Assembly (NCBI RefSeq): GCF_006228125.1
Contig: NZ_VDFY01000208.1
Coordinates: 1 to 64,000, forward strand
Direction of reading: 5' to 3'
DNA length: 64,000 nucleotides
Source of the DNA: Micromonospora orduensis
Lineage (GTDB): Bacteria; Actinomycetota; Actinomycetes; Mycobacteriales; Micromonosporaceae
A program made the translations under genes and the position numbers. A model generated the notes under the pieces. The model was not told the DNA's origin, did not search any database, and was given only the letters and a program-made list of their open reading frames with translations. Below, piece by piece: positions 16,016 through 23,455 of the stretch. How positions within the stretch are numbered: the first letter of the stretch is position 1; each line of letters begins with the position of its first letter.

Positions 16016-16852
16016 TCAGCCCTTGACGCTGCCGGTCAGGCCGCCGATGAGTTGGCGTTCGGCCACGGCGTAGAACCCCAGCGCCGGGAGCATGGACAGC
16101 ACGACGTAGGCGAGCACCCGTGCCGTGTCGTCGGCGTACTGACCCTGGAACGCCTGGACCCCGACGGGCAGGGTCCACCAGCTCTGGTCGCTGAAGACGA
16201 CCAACGGGAGCATGAAGTTGTTCCAGCTGGTCACGATGGCCAGCACCGAGACGGTGGCCAGCGCGGGGCGGGCCATCGGCAGCAGGACCCGCCAGAAGAA
16301 GCCGAAGGAGCCGCAGCCGTCGAGGACGGCGGCCTCCTCGACCTCGGCGGGGATGGTACGGAAGAACTGTCGCAGGATGATGATGGTGATCGGCAGCCCG
16401 AAGGCGGCCTGGGGCAGGATGACGCCGAGCGGGTTGTCGAGCAGGCCCATGCCGCGCAGCAGCACGAACAGCGGCAGGATGGCCACCGCGAACGGGAACA
16501 TCAGACCGATCGCGAACAGGGTGACCAGGAACTCGCGGCCCCGGAAGGCGTACCGCGCGAAGACGAACGCGGCCATCGCCGCCGAACCCACGACGATGAC
16601 GGTGCTGCTGACGGCGATGAGCATGCTGTTGCCGAGTTGCCGCCAGAACACCCCGTTGCTCAGGATCTCGAGGTAGTTCGGCACCCAGGGGTCGGGCCAG
16701 CCCAACGGGTTGGACGACAGTTGGCCGTTGTCCTTGAAACCACCGAGCACGCCGAACCAGACAGGCACGACGATGAGCGCGCCGACGGCGATGCAGATGA
16801 GGTGCAGCACGAGGCTGCGGGTCCGCTGGGCGCGAAGCGCCGTGGCGCTCAT
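16016..16852 (-). CDS. Sugar ABC transporter permease (MalG-like)
   Basis: A 278-residue inner-membrane protein with six predicted transmembrane segments and the binding-protein-dependent permease EAA loop (EVEEAAVLDGCGSFGFFWRVLLPMARPAL, about 165-193) that contacts the ATPase. It belongs to the CUT1 family (oligosaccharides). The start overlaps the upstream permease stop by 4 bases. No ATPase gene is in the operon; CUT1 systems in actinomycetes often share a distant MsiK-type ATPase, which is probably the case here. Confidence 0.93.
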   Translation of the reverse strand: MSATALRAQRTRSLVLHLICIAVGALIVVPVWFGVLGGFKDNGQLSSNPLGWPDPWVPNYLEILSNGVFWRQLGNSMLIAVSSTVIVVGSAAMAAFVFARYAFRGREFLVTLFAIGLMFPFAVAILPLFVLLRGMGLLDNPLGVILPQAAFGLPITIIILRQFFRTIPAEVEEAAVLDGCGSFGFFWRVLLPMARPALATVSVLAIVTSWNNFMLPLVVFSDQSWWTLPVGVQAFQGQYADDTARVLAYVVLSMLPALGFYAVAERQLIGGLTGSVKG

Positions 16853-17847
16853 CGCTGGCCTCCCTGGTTGGTGATCGCGCCCGCGGTGTCACGACGTAGG
16901 ACTACGCGCTGGTAGAACAGGGCGAAGACGAGGCTCAGCAGGAACATGACCATGCTGATCGCGCTCGCGTAGCCGACCTCGAAGCGGCGGAAGCCGTACT
17001 GGTACATCGTGACGGCCAGGGTCTCCGAGGAGTGGATCGGACCGCCACCGGTGAGCACCCAGACCATGTCGAACAGTTGGATGGTGCCGATGACCGACAG
17101 GAACACGCTGATCCGGATCGTCGGACCGAGCAGTGGCAGGGTGACGTGGCGGAACGCCTGCCAGGCGGTGGCACCGTCGGTGACCGCCGCCTCGGACAGC
17201 TCCTTGGGAATGCCCTGACGGGCGGCCAGGAAGAGCATCATGTAGAGGCCGAAGTACTTCCAGGACACCACCATGAAGACGGCGATCAGCACGGTGTCCG
17301 GGTCGGCGAAGACCGTGCCCGCGTCGGCGCCCAGCCACTGGGCGACCCCCTCGCCCAGCCCTCGGTTGGGCGAGAACACCAGGGTGAACAGCACGGCCGT
17401 GGTGACCTCGGAGAGCACGTACGGGGCGAAGAAGATCAGCCGGTAGAAGGCCCGCCCGCGCAACGGCTGGTTGAGGAGCATGGCCAGGGCCAGCGCGGCG
17501 GGCAGCTGCACGGCCAGGGACAGCACCACCAGCACGAAGCCGCGCCACAGGTCGCCGCGGAAGGTCGGGTCGGCGAACGCGCGGGTGTAGTTGTCCAACC
17601 CGACGAAGTTCTCCGGCAGCCCGAAGCCGTTCCACTTGTAGAGGCTGGCGTAGGCGGCCACCAGGATGGGGGCGACGACCAGCAGCAGGAACAGCGCCAG
17701 GGCAGGCGCCAGGAACACGGCGAGGACGCCGCCCCGGCCGGGCCGGGGCTGGCGGCCGCGCTGTCGCGCGGTGCCCGGCCCCGGTGCCGGCGGATCGGTC
17801 GCCGTGTCGCCGCGCCTCGGGTACGACACGGTCGATGGCCTGGTCAT
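16849..17847 (-). CDS. Sugar ABC transporter permease (MalF-like)
   Basis: A 332-residue CUT1-type permease. After a Pro/Arg-rich cytoplasmic N-terminus (1-40) there are six transmembrane segments. The EAA loop is ELSEAAVTDGATAWQAFRHVTLPLLGP at about 222-248. It pairs with the MalG-like protein, whose gene it overlaps by 4 bases, to form the channel. It follows the binding-protein gene by 52 bases. Confidence 0.93.
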   Translation of the reverse strand: MTRPSTVSYPRRGDTATDPPAPGPGTARQRGRQPRPGRGGVLAVFLAPALALFLLLVVAPILVAAYASLYKWNGFGLPENFVGLDNYTRAFADPTFRGDLWRGFVLVVLSLAVQLPAALALAMLLNQPLRGRAFYRLIFFAPYVLSEVTTAVLFTLVFSPNRGLGEGVAQWLGADAGTVFADPDTVLIAVFMVVSWKYFGLYMMLFLAARQGIPKELSEAAVTDGATAWQAFRHVTLPLLGPTIRISVFLSVIGTIQLFDMVWVLTGGGPIHSSETLAVTMYQYGFRRFEVGYASAISMVMFLLSLVFALFYQRVVLRRDTAGAITNQGGQR

Positions 17848-17899
17848 TCCTGCTCCACTCGGGTTCTACGGCCGGCTACGGATGGATGACGGGTCACGG

Positions 17900-19192
17900 T
17901 CAGACGGTCTTCGCCACCTGCGTGATGTCCTTGAGGATCGCCGCGGGCGACTTCTTGCCGGCGATGATCTCGGCGACGCTGTCGTTGATCTGCTGGCCCA
18001 GCGCGGGCGCGTACGCCTGGTCGAGGTACAGCTGGAAGCCGGTGTTCTTGGCCAGGGTCTCCGCGACGACCTTGTTGTTGGCGTCGCTGATCGCAGAGGT
18101 GGCGTCCTTCACCGTGGGCAGCACGGCGCCGGTCTGCGCGGACCGCTTCTGGTTGTCGACGCTGAGCAGGAACTTCAGGAAGTCGATGGTGGCGGCCGGC
18201 GCGTCCTTGCCGACGGCGAAGCCGTTGCCGCCGCCGAAGACCTCCGTGGCGGAGCCCTTGCCGCCGTCCACGGAGGGGAACGGGAAGAAGCCGAGCTTGT
18301 CGCCGATGCCCTTCTTGCTGGTCGAGCTGGAGGCCTGGACCGCCGGCGCCCACTGACCCATCAGCTCCATGGCCGCGCCGCCGTTGCCCATGGTGGCGGC
18401 CTGCCCGTCCGGAGAGCCGTACTCGGCGCCGAGGAAGCCCTTCTGGAAGGGCTGAAGGTCGACGAGCTCCTTGAGTCGTTCACCGGCGGCGACGAGGTCG
18501 GGGGTGTCGAAGTTCTTGTCGTCGACGGCCTTCTGCAGGGCACCGGCGCCACCGATGCGCATGGCCAGGTAGGACCAGTAGAAGTGGGCCGGCCACTTGT
18601 CCTTGCCGGCGATGGCGACCGGGGTGATGCCGGCGGTCTTGAGCTTGCGGACCGCGTCGAGCAGGCCGGCCCAGGTGGTGGGGGTCTCGGTGATGCCGGC
18701 GCGGGTGAAGAGGTCCTTGTTGTACCAGAACCCGACCATGCCGATGTCGAACGGGATGCCGTAGATCTTGCCGTCGATCGTGTACGGCTGCATGGCGGCG
18801 GGCAGGATCCCGGCGACCAGATCCTTCACGTCGTCGGTGAGGTCCTTGACCAGGCCCGCGTCCACCTGCTGCTTGAGCACGCCGCCGCCCCAGGACTGGA
18901 ACAGGTCCGGCGGGTCACCGGCCTGCGTGGCGGTGGTGAGCTTGGCCTTGAAGGCCTCGTTCTCCAGCGGCTGGATGGTGAACGTGACGTTGCTGTGCGC
19001 GGTCTTGTACTCGTTGGCCATCGCCGCCCAGACCGGCAGCATCGGTTCGGTGTTCTGGATGTGCCACCAGTTGATGGTCTGCGGAGCGTTCGGGTCGGCC
19101 GACTCTCCATCACTGCACGCGCTGAGCAGGTAGGCGCCGGCGCCGGCGCCGGCGAGGCCGAGCAGCGTTCGGCGGGAAAGGTGCGCTGTCAT
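17900..19192 (-). CDS. Sugar ABC transporter lipoprotein, extracellular solute-binding
   Basis: A 430-residue lipoprotein that captures the sugar for the MalFG-like permease. The N-terminus holds a twin-arginine-like motif (SRRTLLG) and a lipobox LSAC with the lipidated Cys near residue 26. The mature part is a family 1 extracellular solute-binding protein (GIPFDIGMVGFWYNKDLF near 150; FGGGNGFAVGKDA near 330). The start at 19192 is preceded by AAGGGA and places the signal correctly; an upstream start would add 18 residues. Promoter TTGACC-N17-TAGCGT lies at 19338-19310. Confidence 0.93.
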   Translation of the reverse strand: MTAHLSRRTLLGLAGAGAGAYLLSACSDGESADPNAPQTINWWHIQNTEPMLPVWAAMANEYKTAHSNVTFTIQPLENEAFKAKLTTATQAGDPPDLFQSWGGGVLKQQVDAGLVKDLTDDVKDLVAGILPAAMQPYTIDGKIYGIPFDIGMVGFWYNKDLFTRAGITETPTTWAGLLDAVRKLKTAGITPVAIAGKDKWPAHFYWSYLAMRIGGAGALQKAVDDKNFDTPDLVAAGERLKELVDLQPFQKGFLGAEYGSPDGQAATMGNGGAAMELMGQWAPAVQASSSTSKKGIGDKLGFFPFPSVDGGKGSATEVFGGGNGFAVGKDAPAATIDFLKFLLSVDNQKRSAQTGAVLPTVKDATSAISDANNKVVAETLAKNTGFQLYLDQAYAPALGQQINDSVAEIIAGKKSPAAILKDITQVAKTV

Positions 19193-19264
19193 GATCCATC
19201 CCTTCGGGGACTCACGGGTTGCTCGGAACGCCGGCCGAGCCGGCAAGGGTTCGAACCTGGATCT

Positions 19265-19277
19265 CCGGAACTTTCAT
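19265..19277. promoter_or_regulatory. LacI-type operator candidate, transporter side
   Basis: CCGGAACTTTCA matches the sequence CCGGAAGTTTTCA at 19410 near the divergent GH43 gene. It lies downstream of the transporter promoter on the minus strand, a suitable repressor position. GAAA-TTTC-type boxes are known near xylan-utilisation genes in streptomycetes. Confidence 0.45.
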
Positions 19278-19309
19278 TGCTTCGCCGGTATTACCGATCG
19301 ATGGCGGGG

Positions 19310-19338
19310 ACGCTACGAGCAGTTTCCCCACCGGTCAA
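19310..19338 (-). promoter_or_regulatory. Promoter of sugar-uptake operon
   Basis: On the minus strand TTGACC (19338-19333) and TAGCGT (19315-19310) are 17 bases apart. It is the best promoter match in the 251-base divergent spacer and gives a leader of about 110 bases that contains the 19265 operator candidate. Confidence 0.6.
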
Positions 19339-19403
19339 GACCCTCTGTCCTATCGCGCGAAGACCGGCTAGCGTAGGCAGGACTGCCAGTCATCCTGGAC
19401 CGC

Positions 19404-19421
19404 AAGTTTCCGGAAGTTTTC
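19404..19421. promoter_or_regulatory. LacI-type operator candidate, GH43 side
   Basis: AAGTTTCCGGAAGTTTTC holds two overlapping AAGTTT units and a TTCCGGAA palindrome, ending 22 bases before the GH43 start. It shares CCGGAA(C/G)TTT with the site at 19265, suggesting joint control of uptake and hydrolysis. Confidence 0.48.
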
Positions 19422-19443
19422 AGAGTCATCTAGAGGAGCCTTC

Positions 19444-21069
19444 GTGTCGACCGACACCGCTGACGTGGCGACCGCTGCCCGGTCGATCCGCAATCCCGTC
19501 CTCGCCGGGTTCCACCCGGATCCGTCGATCCTGCGCGTCGGCGACGACTTCTACCTGGCCACCTCGACCTTCGAGTGGTATCCGGGGGTACGGATCCACC
19601 ACTCGCGCGACCTCGTCAACTGGCGTCCCCTCGGCGGGGTCATCACCGATCGCCGCCTGCTCGACCTGCGGGGCTGCGGCGACTCCAACGGGGTGTGGGC
19701 GCCCGACCTGACGTACCACGATGGCGAGTTCCACCTCGTTTACAGCGATGTGGCGAGCTTCGCCAGTGGCTACTGGGACCCGCAGAACTTCCTCGTCACC
19801 GCACCGGACATCGCCGGCCCCTGGTCGGATCCGGTGAAACTGCACGGACGCGGTTTCGACGCCGCGCTGTTCCACGACGACGACGGCACCACCTGGCTGT
19901 TGAGCATGAGCGCGGACTGGCGGCCCGGGCGGGACCGCTTCGGCGGCATCGAGATCCAGCAGTACGACCGGGCCTCCCGCACCCTCGTCGGGAGGCCCCG
20001 CATTCTCTTCACCGGCACTCCGGTCGGGGTGACCGAGGGGCCGCACCTGTACCGCCACGACGGCTGGTACTGGCTGATCACCGCCGAGGGTGGCACGAGC
20101 TGGGAGCACCAGGTCACCGTGGCGCGCTCGCGCGATCTGTTCGGGCCGTACGAGGTGGATCCGGACGGGCCGCTGCTCACCTCCGTGGGCCGGCCGGATC
20201 TGCGGTTGCAGAAGGCGGGGCACGGCAGCCTGGTCCGTACGCAGGACGGCGAGTGGTATCTGGCGCACCTGGTCGGCCGCCCCTACTCCCCGCTGGGCAG
20301 TTGCGTGCTGGGCAGGGAGACCGCGATCCAGCGGGTCGACTGGCCGGCCGGCGGCTGGCCCCGGGTGCCGGGCGGGGTGCCCGCCGACGAGGTGGCCGCA
20401 CCCGACCTGCCCACCCACCCGTGGCCGGCGGAACCGGCCACCGACCACTTCGACGACGCCGAGCTGGGTCACTGCTGGTCGACGTTGCGTCGGCCGGCCA
20501 CCGCGGACTGGGTCGACCTGCGGACCCGTCCGTCACACCTGCGCATCCACGGTGGACAATCGCCGGTCGGCAGGCAGGCGCCCAGTCTTGTCGCGCGACG
20601 CGTCGGCGCCACCCGGTGTTCGCTGGAGACCGTCGTCGAGTTCGACCCGGTCGACCACCGCCAGCTCGCCGGGGTCACCGCCTACTACAACACCCTCAAC
20701 TGGCACCACCTCTACCTGACCCGGGCGGACGACGGGCGCACGGTGCTGGAGCTGCTCAGCTCGGACAACGGGCGGCGCACCCCGTACCCCGAACTGACCG
20801 TCGACGCGAGCGGCGTCACCCGGGTCGGCCTGCGGGCGGTGTTCGACGGGCCGGTGGTGCGTTTCGACTACGACCTCGGCGCCGGCTGGCAGCGGCTGCC
20901 CGTCGACCTGGACGCGACGATCCTGTCCGACGAGCACGCCGCGTTGATCATCGACGGGGAGCCTGCGGCGTGGGGCTTCACCGGGGCGTTCCTCGGCCTC
21001 TGGGTGCAGGACCTCGGCGGCGACGGTGTGTACGCCGACTTCGACCTGGCCACCTACCGGGAGCAGTGA
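19444..21069 (+). CDS. GH43 beta-xylosidase/arabinofuranosidase
   Basis: A 541-residue intracellular glycosidase with no signal peptide, so it should act on oligosaccharides imported by the divergent ABC system. The five-bladed GH43 propeller spans about 15-320: general base Asp26 in GFHPDPS, pKa-setting Asp139 in GFDAALF and general acid Glu198 in VTEGPH. A C-terminal beta-sandwich of the GH43_C2/DUF1349 type (about 340-540) is typical of beta-xylosidases. GTG 19444 is preceded by AGAGGAG. Substrate class is xylo- or arabino-xylo-oligosaccharide; the split between the two is inferred. Confidence 0.92.
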   Translation: MSTDTADVATAARSIRNPVLAGFHPDPSILRVGDDFYLATSTFEWYPGVRIHHSRDLVNWRPLGGVITDRRLLDLRGCGDSNGVWAPDLTYHDGEFHLVYSDVASFASGYWDPQNFLVTAPDIAGPWSDPVKLHGRGFDAALFHDDDGTTWLLSMSADWRPGRDRFGGIEIQQYDRASRTLVGRPRILFTGTPVGVTEGPHLYRHDGWYWLITAEGGTSWEHQVTVARSRDLFGPYEVDPDGPLLTSVGRPDLRLQKAGHGSLVRTQDGEWYLAHLVGRPYSPLGSCVLGRETAIQRVDWPAGGWPRVPGGVPADEVAAPDLPTHPWPAEPATDHFDDAELGHCWSTLRRPATADWVDLRTRPSHLRIHGGQSPVGRQAPSLVARRVGATRCSLETVVEFDPVDHRQLAGVTAYYNTLNWHHLYLTRADDGRTVLELLSSDNGRRTPYPELTVDASGVTRVGLRAVFDGPVVRFDYDLGAGWQRLPVDLDATILSDEHAALIIDGEPAAWGFTGAFLGLWVQDLGGDGVYADFDLATYREQ

Positions 21070-21074
21070 CGAGC

Positions 21075-21102
21075 GCGGACGGCACCCACGGGTGCCGTCC
21101 GC
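21075..21102 (+). terminator. Hairpin terminator after GH43 gene
   Basis: A 12-bp perfect stem (21075-21086 with 21091-21102, loop CACG) begins 6 bases after the GH43 stop. Confidence 0.75.
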
Positions 21103-21195
21103 CTTCCGGCTCGTCCCCGCCTGACCTGGGCGGGGACGACGCGCGCCGGGTCATCGACGGACTGAACAGGACCTGTCACCCCTCGCGGTCATCGA

Positions 21196-21235
21196 TTGAC
21201 GAGGAATCGACGCACTGGTATCTGTTAATACAGTT
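21196..21235 (+). promoter_or_regulatory. Chitosanase promoter with A/T-rich operator
   Basis: TTGACG (21196-21201) and TATCTG (21219-21224) are 17 bases apart. They run into a small dyad, CTGT-TAAT-ACAG, at 21222-21233, followed by TTTCC. The A/T-rich dyad over the start region suggests repressor control. Confidence 0.5.
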
Positions 21236-21325
21236 TCCTGATGCTCGCGGTGTCTGCCGGGGCCGAACCGCCGCGCCGGGCCACCGACCGGCCGGCGGCA
21301 CGCCGCCCCTTCCCCGAGGAACACA

Positions 21326-22531
21326 ATGGTTCACAAGAGAACAGCCGCCTCCGCCGTGGGCGCCCTGCTGATCGCGGTCGCAGGGCTCGGTTACGGCCTG
21401 CCGTCGGCCAGCGCCGCGACCGCCGGCCCGATCACCGGCCTCGGCGGCAGGTGCGTCGACGTCGCGGGCGCCAACTCGGCAAACGGCACGGCCGTCCAGC
21501 TCTACGACTGCAACGGCAGCGCGGCCCAGACGTGGACCGTCGGCAACTCCGACACCTCGATCCGCGCACTCGGCAAGTGCCTCGACGTCACCGCCGCGTC
21601 GACCGCCAACGGCGCCAAGGTGCAGCTGTACGACTGCAACAACACAGGTGCGCAGAAGTGGACCGCCAGCAACGGCGCGCTTGTCAACTCCGGCTCCGGA
21701 AAGTGCCTCGACGTCACCGACCGGAACTCCGCGAACGGCACCCGCCTGCAGATCTGGACCTGCGGCGGCACCACGAACCAGCAGTGGACCCTGCCCGGCG
21801 GCGGCGGTAACCCCACGCCCACCACCCCGGCCGGGACCAACCTCGACGACCCCGCAAAGAAGGACGTGGCCATGCAGCTCGTCTCGGCTGCGGAAAACTC
21901 CTCGCTCGACTGGCGGGCGCAGTTCTCCTACATCGAGGACATCGGCGACGGGCGCGGCTACACCGCCGGCATCATCGGCTTCTGCTCCGGCACCGGCGAC
22001 ATGCTCGAACTCGTCGAGGCGTACACCCGCACCAAGCCGGGCAACGTCCTGGCCGGCTACCTGCCGGCGCTGCGCGCCGTCAACGGCACCCCGTCGCACG
22101 CCGGCCTCGACCCGAACTTCCCCCGCGACTGGCGGACGGCGGCCAACGACCCGGTGTTCCAGGCCGCCCAGGAGGCCGAGCGGGACCGGGTCTACTTCAA
22201 CCCGTCGGTACGCGACGGCAAGAACGACCAGGTCCGGGCGCTCGGCCAGTTCGCCTACTACGACGCGGCGGTTATGCACGGGTACGAGGGCATGCGCCAG
22301 ATCCGCAACCGGGCGCTGGCCCGGGCCAAGCCGCCGGCCCAGGGCGGCGACGAGCGGGCCTGGCTCAACGCCTTCCTCGACGAGCGGGTCGTCGAGATGA
22401 AGAAGGAGGAGGCCCACTCGGACACCTCCCGCGTCGACACCGCCCAGCGGGTCTTCCTCAACAACGGCAACGTCAACCTGAACACGCCGCTGGTGTTCGC
22501 CGTCTACGGCGACCAGTTCCGCATCGGCTAG
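21326..22531 (+). CDS. Secreted chitosanase: CBM13 lectin plus GH46
   Basis: A 401-residue secreted enzyme that cuts chitosan. Signal peptide 1-31 (SASA-AT). A ricin-type beta-trefoil (CBM13) covers about 35-155, with three repeats each holding GKCLDV or GRCVDV, QLYDC or QIWTC, and a Q-x-W end. After a Pro/Thr linker the GH46 domain spans about 172-401. Catalytic Glu190 lies in SAAENSSLDW and Asp208 in IGDGRGYTAG; the 18-residue spacing is the same as in Streptomyces N174 chitosanase. GAGGAA precedes the ATG. The leader is about 95 bases long. Confidence 0.94.
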   Translation: MVHKRTAASAVGALLIAVAGLGYGLPSASAATAGPITGLGGRCVDVAGANSANGTAVQLYDCNGSAAQTWTVGNSDTSIRALGKCLDVTAASTANGAKVQLYDCNNTGAQKWTASNGALVNSGSGKCLDVTDRNSANGTRLQIWTCGGTTNQQWTLPGGGGNPTPTTPAGTNLDDPAKKDVAMQLVSAAENSSLDWRAQFSYIEDIGDGRGYTAGIIGFCSGTGDMLELVEAYTRTKPGNVLAGYLPALRAVNGTPSHAGLDPNFPRDWRTAANDPVFQAAQEAERDRVYFNPSVRDGKNDQVRALGQFAYYDAAVMHGYEGMRQIRNRALARAKPPAQGGDERAWLNAFLDERVVEMKKEEAHSDTSRVDTAQRVFLNNGNVNLNTPLVFAVYGDQFRIG

Positions 22532-22552
22532 ACCCCTCGGTACGCGCAGACG

Positions 22553-22579
22553 CTCAGGGCGCCGCCGCGGCGCCCTGAG
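22553..22579 (+). terminator. Hairpin terminator after chitosanase gene
   Basis: CTCAGGGCGCCG (22553-22564) and CGGCGCCCTGAG (22568-22579) form a perfect 12-bp stem with a 3-base loop. Confidence 0.78.
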
Positions 22580-22606
22580 TCGTGCTCGGGGACCCCGGGC
22601 GCGACC

Positions 22607-22637
22607 TTGCCTTGACGCTGACGACAAGGTTTAGCCT
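22607..22637 (+). promoter_or_regulatory. MerR-type promoter and operator of merR-trx unit
   Basis: TTGCCT (22607-22612) and TAGCCT (22632-22637) have the long 19-base spacer typical of MerR-controlled promoters. A dyad (CCTTG 22610-22614, CAAGG 22625-22629) lies between them. The geometry is identical to the promoter at 23408. Confidence 0.62.
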
Positions 22638-22666
22638 GGTCGCGACGGGCTGGTCGAGGAGGTCTG

Positions 22667-23059
22667 ATGCTGATCGGTGAGCTGGCTGAACGGGCTGGCA
22701 CGAGCACCCGGACCCTGCGCTACTACGAGGCCCACGGGCTGGTTCGCCCACGGCGCTCGGCCAACGGCTACCGCGTGTACGACGAGGCGGAGCTGCGGGT
22801 CGTCCGGGAGATCCGGGCGCTGCTCGACGTCGGCTTCGGCCTCGACGACGTCCGTCCGTTCGTCGCCTGCCTTCGAGCGGGCAACACGTCAGGCGACATC
22901 TGTCCGGATTCGGTGCTGGTGCTGCGGCGCAAGCTCGCCGAGGTCGACCTCTACCTCGATCGGCTCACAGCGGTCCGTCAGCAGTTGCACACCCAGCTCA
23001 GCCACGCCATCGCGCACCGGGAGGAAACATGCCCCAGGAAACGACAGTCGGGTCCCTGA
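22667..23059 (+). CDS. MerR-family transcriptional regulator
   Basis: A 130-residue regulator. The winged helix-turn-helix is at the extreme N-terminus (LIGELAERAGTSTRTLRYYEAHGLVRP, residues 2-28), followed by the NGYRVYDEAEL wing and a C-terminal coiled helix (about 85-115) for dimerisation. Cys residues are present near 68, 78 and 121, which could sense thiol stress or a metal; the pattern is not that of a known SoxR or metal sensor. It overlaps the thioredoxin gene by 31 bases, so the two are coupled. Its likely targets are its own promoter and the exporter promoter at 23408. Confidence 0.9.
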   Translation: MLIGELAERAGTSTRTLRYYEAHGLVRPRRSANGYRVYDEAELRVVREIRALLDVGFGLDDVRPFVACLRAGNTSGDICPDSVLVLRRKLAEVDLYLDRLTAVRQQLHTQLSHAIAHREETCPRKRQSGP

Positions 23060-23376
23060 TCACCGTCACCGACGACACGTTCGCCGAGCTGGTGCTGGCC
23101 AGCGACCGGCCCGTCGTGGTCGACTTCTGGGCCGAGTGGTGCCCGCCCTGCAAAATGATCGAGAAGAGCCTCGTCGAGCTGGCCGGGGAGTTCGGCGACC
23201 GGATGGTCATCGCCAAGCTCAACTCCGACGACAACCCGCAGGCCACGCGGCGCTACGGCGTCATGTCCCTGCCGACGCTGCTGGTGTTCCGTGGGGGCGA
23301 GGTCGTCGGCTCGGTCGTCGGGTCCCGGCCGAAGCTGCACCTGCGGCAGAGCCTGACGATGCACGCCGGCCTGTGA
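23029..23376 (+). CDS. trxA: Thioredoxin
   Basis: A 115-residue thioredoxin-fold protein with the active site WCPPC (Cys38, Cys41). The usual WCGPC has Pro in place of Gly. The cis-Pro loop is MSLPTLLVF near residue 82. It reduces disulfides in cytosolic proteins. The start ATG 23029 has GGGAGG 5 bases upstream and lies inside the end of the merR gene. Co-expression with a MerR regulator and an exporter points to a thiol or electrophile stress role. Confidence 0.92.
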   Translation: MPQETTVGSLITVTDDTFAELVLASDRPVVVDFWAEWCPPCKMIEKSLVELAGEFGDRMVIAKLNSDDNPQATRRYGVMSLPTLLVFRGGEVVGSVVGSRPKLHLRQSLTMHAGL

Positions 23377-23407
23377 CCGTCACGGCCGGGCAGTCCTGCG
23401 CGTCGGC

Positions 23408-23438
23408 TTGACCTCAACCTCACGCGAGGTTCTAGCCT
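23408..23438 (+). promoter_or_regulatory. MerR-type promoter of the ABC exporter
   Basis: TTGACC (23408-23413) and TAGCCT (23433-23438) are 19 bases apart, with the dyad ACCTC (23411-23415) / GAGGT (23426-23430). Arm spacing (10) and distance to the -10 (2) equal those of the merR promoter at 22607. The predicted transcript start falls only about 11 bases before the ATG. Confidence 0.66.
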
Positions 23439-23455
23439 CATCGCGGAGGTACGGC

